From contig VEQI01000109.1 of the NCBI GenBank assembly GCA_018883305.1, positions 1-9,144 of the forward strand: a stretch of DNA of 9,144 nucleotides, in the 5' to 3' direction. The notes below the pieces were generated by a model. It was given only the letters and a program-made list of their open reading frames with translations, searched no databases and was not told the origin of the DNA. Below, piece by piece: positions 6,129 through 9,144 of the stretch. A program made the translations under genes and the position numbers. This DNA comes from Limnohabitans sp. GTDB taxonomy: Bacteria > Pseudomonadota > Gammaproteobacteria > Burkholderiales > Burkholderiaceae_C. Numbering within the stretch: position 1 is the stretch's first letter; each line of letters begins with the position of its first letter.

Positions 6129-7312
6129 TGCGGCTGGCTTCACGCGCTGAGCGCATTGAGCCGTTCTATGTGATGGAGGTGGCCAAGGCCGCCGCCGAGT
6201 TGGGTGCGCAAGTGGCGCACACCGATTCGCCGATGCTCTACCTCAACATCGGCGAACCCGACTTCACCGCGCCGCCGCCGGTGCAAGCCGCGGCCGAGCG
6301 TGCCATCCGCGATGGCCGTACCCAGTACACCTCGGCCCTGGGCCTGCCCGCACTGCGTGAACGGGTGAGCGACTGGTACCGCTCGCACTTTGGTCTGCAA
6401 ATTCCGGCGCAGCGCATCGTTATCACCGCCGGTGCATCGGCCGCCTTGCAACTGGCCTGTCTGGCCCTGATCGAGCAAGGCGATGAAATGCTCATGCCCG
6501 ACCCAAGCTACCCGTGCAACCGGCATTTCGTGAGTGCGGCCGAAGGCCGTGCCGTGCTACTGCCCACCCACGCCGAGCATCGCTTTCAATTGAGTGCTGA
6601 TCAGGTGCGCGAGCACTGGGGGCACCGCACTCGCGGCGTGTTGCTGGCTTCGCCTTCCAACCCCACCGGCACCTCGATTGCCCCGGATGAGATGCGCCGC
6701 ATTCATGCCGAAGTGCAGTCGCGCGGTGGCATCACGATGGTGGACGAGATTTATTTGGGCCTGAGCTATGACCCGGCGTTTGGCCACAGCGCGCTGGCGT
6801 TGGACGACCAGGTCATCAGCCTCAACAGCTTTTCCAAATACTTCAACATGACCGGCTGGCGCCTGGGCTGGATGGTGGTGCCCGAGGCGCTGGTGCCGGC
6901 ACTGGAGCGCCTGGCGCAAAACCTGTTCATCTGCCCCAGCACCGTGGCCCAGCATGCCGCCCTGGCCTGCTTTGAGCCCGAGAGCCTGCGTGTGTTCGAG
7001 GCGCGTCGGGCCGAGTTTCAGGCGCGACGTGATGCCTTCATTCCAGCGCTGGGCGCCATTGGCCTGGACGTGCCCGTCATGCCGGACGGCGCGTTTTACG
7101 CCTGGGCCGATTGCACCCGCGCCTGCGAGCGCCTGGGGGTGAAAGACAGCTGGGACTTTGCCTTTGAAGTCATGCGCCGTGCTCACGTGGCCATTACCCC
7201 GGGGCGGGATTTTGGTCAGGCCGACACCGCGCGCTTTGTGCGCTTCTCCACCGCCAGCTCGATGCAGACGCTGCAAACATCGGTTGAGCGACTGCGTCAA
7301 CTGCTGGCCTGA
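6128..7312 (+). CDS. Class I (fold type I) PLP-dependent aminotransferase
   Basis: A 394-residue aminotransferase of the aspartate aminotransferase superfamily, subgroup I-gamma type. Seen directly: NIGEPDFTAP near residue 38-48, the TQYTSALGLPALRE substrate-binding stretch, TAGASAALQLA phosphate-binding loop, SPSNPTG, the VDEIYLGLSY segment with the PLP-pyridine Asp, SFSKYFNMTGWRLGW with the Schiff-base Lys237, and a C-terminal RFS with the Arg expected to bind the substrate carboxylate. All catalytic positions look intact. Amino-acid specificity cannot be decided from sequence; an aspartate, alanine or aromatic substrate is possible. ATG 6128 overlaps the nusB stop; GTG 6125 just upstream would add only one residue. 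It is probably co-transcribed with nusB and is followed 5 bases later by ybgC. Confidence 0.9.
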   Translation: MRLASRAERIEPFYVMEVAKAAAELGAQVAHTDSPMLYLNIGEPDFTAPPPVQAAAERAIRDGRTQYTSALGLPALRERVSDWYRSHFGLQIPAQRIVITAGASAALQLACLALIEQGDEMLMPDPSYPCNRHFVSAAEGRAVLLPTHAEHRFQLSADQVREHWGHRTRGVLLASPSNPTGTSIAPDEMRRIHAEVQSRGGITMVDEIYLGLSYDPAFGHSALALDDQVISLNSFSKYFNMTGWRLGWMVVPEALVPALERLAQNLFICPSTVAQHAALACFEPESLRVFEARRAEFQARRDAFIPALGAIGLDVPVMPDGAFYAWADCTRACERLGVKDSWDFAFEVMRRAHVAITPGRDFGQADTARFVRFSTASSMQTLQTSVERLRQLLA

Positions 7313-7317
7313 GTCCC

Positions 7318-7722
7318 ATGAGCTTTGACTTCAACATCCGCGTGTATTGGGAAGACACCGATGCCGGTGGCATCGTGTTCTACGCCAACTACCTCAAGTT
7401 CTTTGAACGCGCCCGCACCGAATGGTTGCGCTCCCTGGGCCTGGGTCAACACGCTTTGCGCGAACAAACGGGCGGCATGTTCGTGGTGAGCGAAACGGCG
7501 GTGAAATACCATCGCCCTGCCGTGCTGGATGACCGCTTGCGGGTCACCGCCGGGCTGTTGGAGAAAGGACGCGCCAGCCTGCTGATTGGCCAATCTGCTT
7601 GGCGCGAAGAGCCTGGCCCCAGCACGCTGTTGTGCGAAGGCAGCATTCGCATTGGCTGGGTGGACGCAACCACCCTCAAGCCTGCGAGAATACCCGCTTC
7701 AATTCTGGAACGTCTCTCATGA
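7318..7722 (+). CDS. ybgC: Tol-Pal system-associated acyl-CoA thioesterase YbgC
   Basis: A 134-residue hotdog-fold thioesterase. The signature YWEDTDAGGIVFYANYL (10-26) contains the catalytic Asp15, equivalent to Asp18 of E. coli YbgC, followed by ERARTEWLRSLG. The family hydrolyses short-chain or other acyl-CoAs and is nearly always the first gene of the Tol-Pal cluster, as here, although its link to Tol function is not well explained. The length matches the E. coli protein. ATG 7318 is 5 bases after the aminotransferase stop; the signature at residue 10 leaves no room for a much later start. The stop overlaps the tolQ ATG (ATGA). It acts in the cytosol, possibly near the membrane. Confidence 0.93.
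   Translation: MSFDFNIRVYWEDTDAGGIVFYANYLKFFERARTEWLRSLGLGQHALREQTGGMFVVSETAVKYHRPAVLDDRLRVTAGLLEKGRASLLIGQSAWREEPGPSTLLCEGSIRIGWVDATTLKPARIPASILERLS
7683..7691 (+). promoter_or_regulatory. Candidate extended -10 element of an internal tolQ promoter
   Basis: TGCGAGAAT near the end of ybgC has the TGn extension and a -10-like hexamer, and belongs to the same TGCGANAATACC pattern as the element before ribE. Initiation would be near 7698, about 20 bases before the tolQ ATG, leaving space for the GGAA at 7707-7710 to act as ribosome binding site. It lies in coding sequence and no -35 is evident, so the repeat may be coincidental. Confidence 0.25.
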
Positions 7723-8411
7723 ATCAAGACTTCTCCATCGTTCACCTGCTGCTCAACGCCAGTTGGGTGGTGCAGCTGGTGGTGCTGTTGCTGCTGGGCG
7801 TGTCGGTGGCCAGCTGGGCTGCCATCTTCCGCAAGGTGCTGGCGCTCAAACGTGTGAACCAACTCAACGACGATTTTGAACGCGATTTCTGGTCAGGCAA
7901 AAGCCTCAATGAACTGTTCTCCGCCGCCACGCAAAACGCCAAGCTGGCGGGCCCGATGGAGCGCATTTTTGCCAGTGGCATGCGGGAATATCAAAAGCTG
8001 CGTGAACGCCGCATCACCGACAGCAGCCTGCTGATGGACGGTGCGCGCCGCGCCATGCGCGCCAGTTTCCAGCGTGAGATGGATGCGGTGGAATCCAACC
8101 TCACGCTGCTGGCCTCGGCCGGCTCGGTGTCCCCTTATGTGGGTCTGTTCGGCACCGTGTGGGGCATCATGCATGCCTTCACCGGCCTGGCGGCGCTGCA
8201 GCAAGTCACGCTGGCCAAGGTGGCCCCAGGCATTGCGGAAGCGCTGGTGGCCACGGCCATTGGCTTGTTTGCCGCCATTCCGGCGGTGCTGGCCTACAAC
8301 CGCTTCTCGCGCGACATCGACCGCGTGTCGATCAAGCTGGAGACCTTCATTGAAGAGTTCTCCAACATCCTGCAACGCAACGTGGGCGTGCAGTCCACGT
8401 CCGGGCACTGA
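7719..8411 (+). CDS. tolQ: Tol-Pal system proton-channel protein TolQ
   Basis: A 230-residue inner-membrane protein of the TolQ/ExbB/MotA family, the same length as E. coli TolQ. It has three membrane segments: about 16-38, about 127-150 and about 168-190, with a large cytoplasmic loop between the first two. The highly conserved GTVWGIMHAF (from 145) and APGIAEALVATAIGLFAAIP (ending near 188) stretches are present, including Thr146 and Thr179, equivalent to the channel-lining Thr145 and Thr178 of the E. coli protein. TolQ with TolR forms the proton-driven motor that energises TolA to drive outer-membrane constriction during division. ATG 7719 overlaps the ybgC stop. The HAF and AAL near the channel separate it from ExbB, as does the ybgC-tolQRA order. 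Confidence 0.96.
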   Translation: MNQDFSIVHLLLNASWVVQLVVLLLLGVSVASWAAIFRKVLALKRVNQLNDDFERDFWSGKSLNELFSAATQNAKLAGPMERIFASGMREYQKLRERRITDSSLLMDGARRAMRASFQREMDAVESNLTLLASAGSVSPYVGLFGTVWGIMHAFTGLAALQQVTLAKVAPGIAEALVATAIGLFAAIPAVLAYNRFSRDIDRVSIKLETFIEEFSNILQRNVGVQSTSGH

Positions 8412-8419
8412 GTCGCGCC

Positions 8420-8866
<447 letters not shown>

Positions 8867-8881
8867 TCCGCGCGCATCCGC

Positions 8882-9144
8882 ATGACCGCTCTGGCTCAGC
8901 ACCTCGAATTTGCACCGCCACCGCCCAAGGACGGCGCGCGCTCTTTCGGCCTGGCCTTGCTGGTGCATGCTTTGCTGGTGGCGGCGCTGACCTGGGGCAT
9001 TCACTGGAACGACAGCGATCAATCCGTGGCCGTGGAGGCCGAGCTGTGGTCAGCCATTCCCATGCCGGCCGCCCCACGCGCGGTTGAGCCAGAGCCACCA
9101 CCACCCACCCCCCAGCCCGAACCTGAGCCGCCCCCACCGCCGCC
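8882..9144 (+). CDS. tolA: Cell envelope integrity protein TolA, N-terminal part (3' end outside window)
   Basis: The frame from ATG 8882 is open to the window edge, giving 87 residues. There is a cytoplasmic tail with a Pro cluster (12-15), one membrane segment (about 22-40, FGLALLVHALLVAALTWGI), a short periplasmic linker and then a Pro/Glu-rich repeat-like stretch from about residue 66 to the edge. TolA bridges the TolQ-TolR motor to Pal and TolB at the outer membrane through a long helical domain. That domain is not in view, but the order tolQ-tolR-tolA and the single anchor plus Pro-rich linker make the call secure. In the membrane segment, His29 and Leu32 match the His and Leu of the E. 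coli Ser-x3-His-x2-Leu motif, while the Ser position is Ala25. No clear Shine-Dalgarno sequence precedes the ATG. Confidence 0.88.
   Translation, partial: MTALAQHLEFAPPPPKDGARSFGLALLVHALLVAALTWGIHWNDSDQSVAVEAELWSAIPMPAAPRAVEPEPPPPTPQPEPEPPPPP

Noticed and set aside
6557..7300. Antisense open frame of 247 codons opposite the aminotransferase.
   Set aside because: No recognisable domain or ribosome binding site, and the opposite strand carries every catalytic motif of a PLP enzyme.
9080..9144. Low-complexity CCA/CCG-rich stretch as a DNA repeat.
   Set aside because: It is in frame with tolA and encodes the Pro/Glu-rich linker expected there, so it is a protein feature rather than a separate repeat element.

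Overview
The window looks like chromosomal DNA of a betaproteobacterium, most likely family Comamonadaceae (order Burkholderiales). The evidence is high GC with GC-rich third codon positions throughout, the gene order minor pilins - ribD - ribE - ribBX - ribH - nusB - aminotransferase - ybgC - tolQRA, and a RibB fused to a degenerate GTP cyclohydrolase II-like domain. The genus cannot be fixed from the sequence alone. All genes are on the + strand and almost no sequence is non-coding. I see no RNA gene, mobile element, CRISPR array or sign of recent transfer.

Positions 2-2156 hold the tail of a type IV pilus minor-pilin operon: a 5'-truncated pilV, then pilW, pilX and a pilE-type gene. They are tightly packed with good Shine-Dalgarno sequences. 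The usual pilY1 gene is missing between pilX and pilE, and PilW has no visible prepilin leader.

Positions 2185-5592 encode riboflavin synthesis: RibD (deaminase/reductase), RibE (riboflavin synthase), RibBX (3,4-dihydroxy-2-butanone 4-phosphate synthase plus a RibA-like domain without the GTP cyclohydrolase zinc and catalytic motifs) and RibH (lumazine synthase). Together they cover the pathway except GTP cyclohydrolase II and the intermediate phosphatase, which must lie elsewhere. No FMN riboswitch is visible. ribD and ribE appear to start from -10-like boxes so close to their ATGs that leaderless mRNAs are plausible.

Positions 5589-7312 continue without a gap into nusB (antitermination factor, TTG start) and a class I PLP aminotransferase. 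Positions 7318-9144 begin the Tol-Pal envelope cluster: ybgC (acyl-CoA thioesterase), tolQ, tolR and a 3'-truncated tolA. A possible internal promoter for tolQ lies inside ybgC and shares a 12-base motif pattern with the ribE promoter candidate.

The window is mostly housekeeping. I found no convincing undescribed system. The most unusual points are the leaderless PilW, the missing pilY1, the Trp +1 residues of PilX and PilE, and the recurrent promoter motif.
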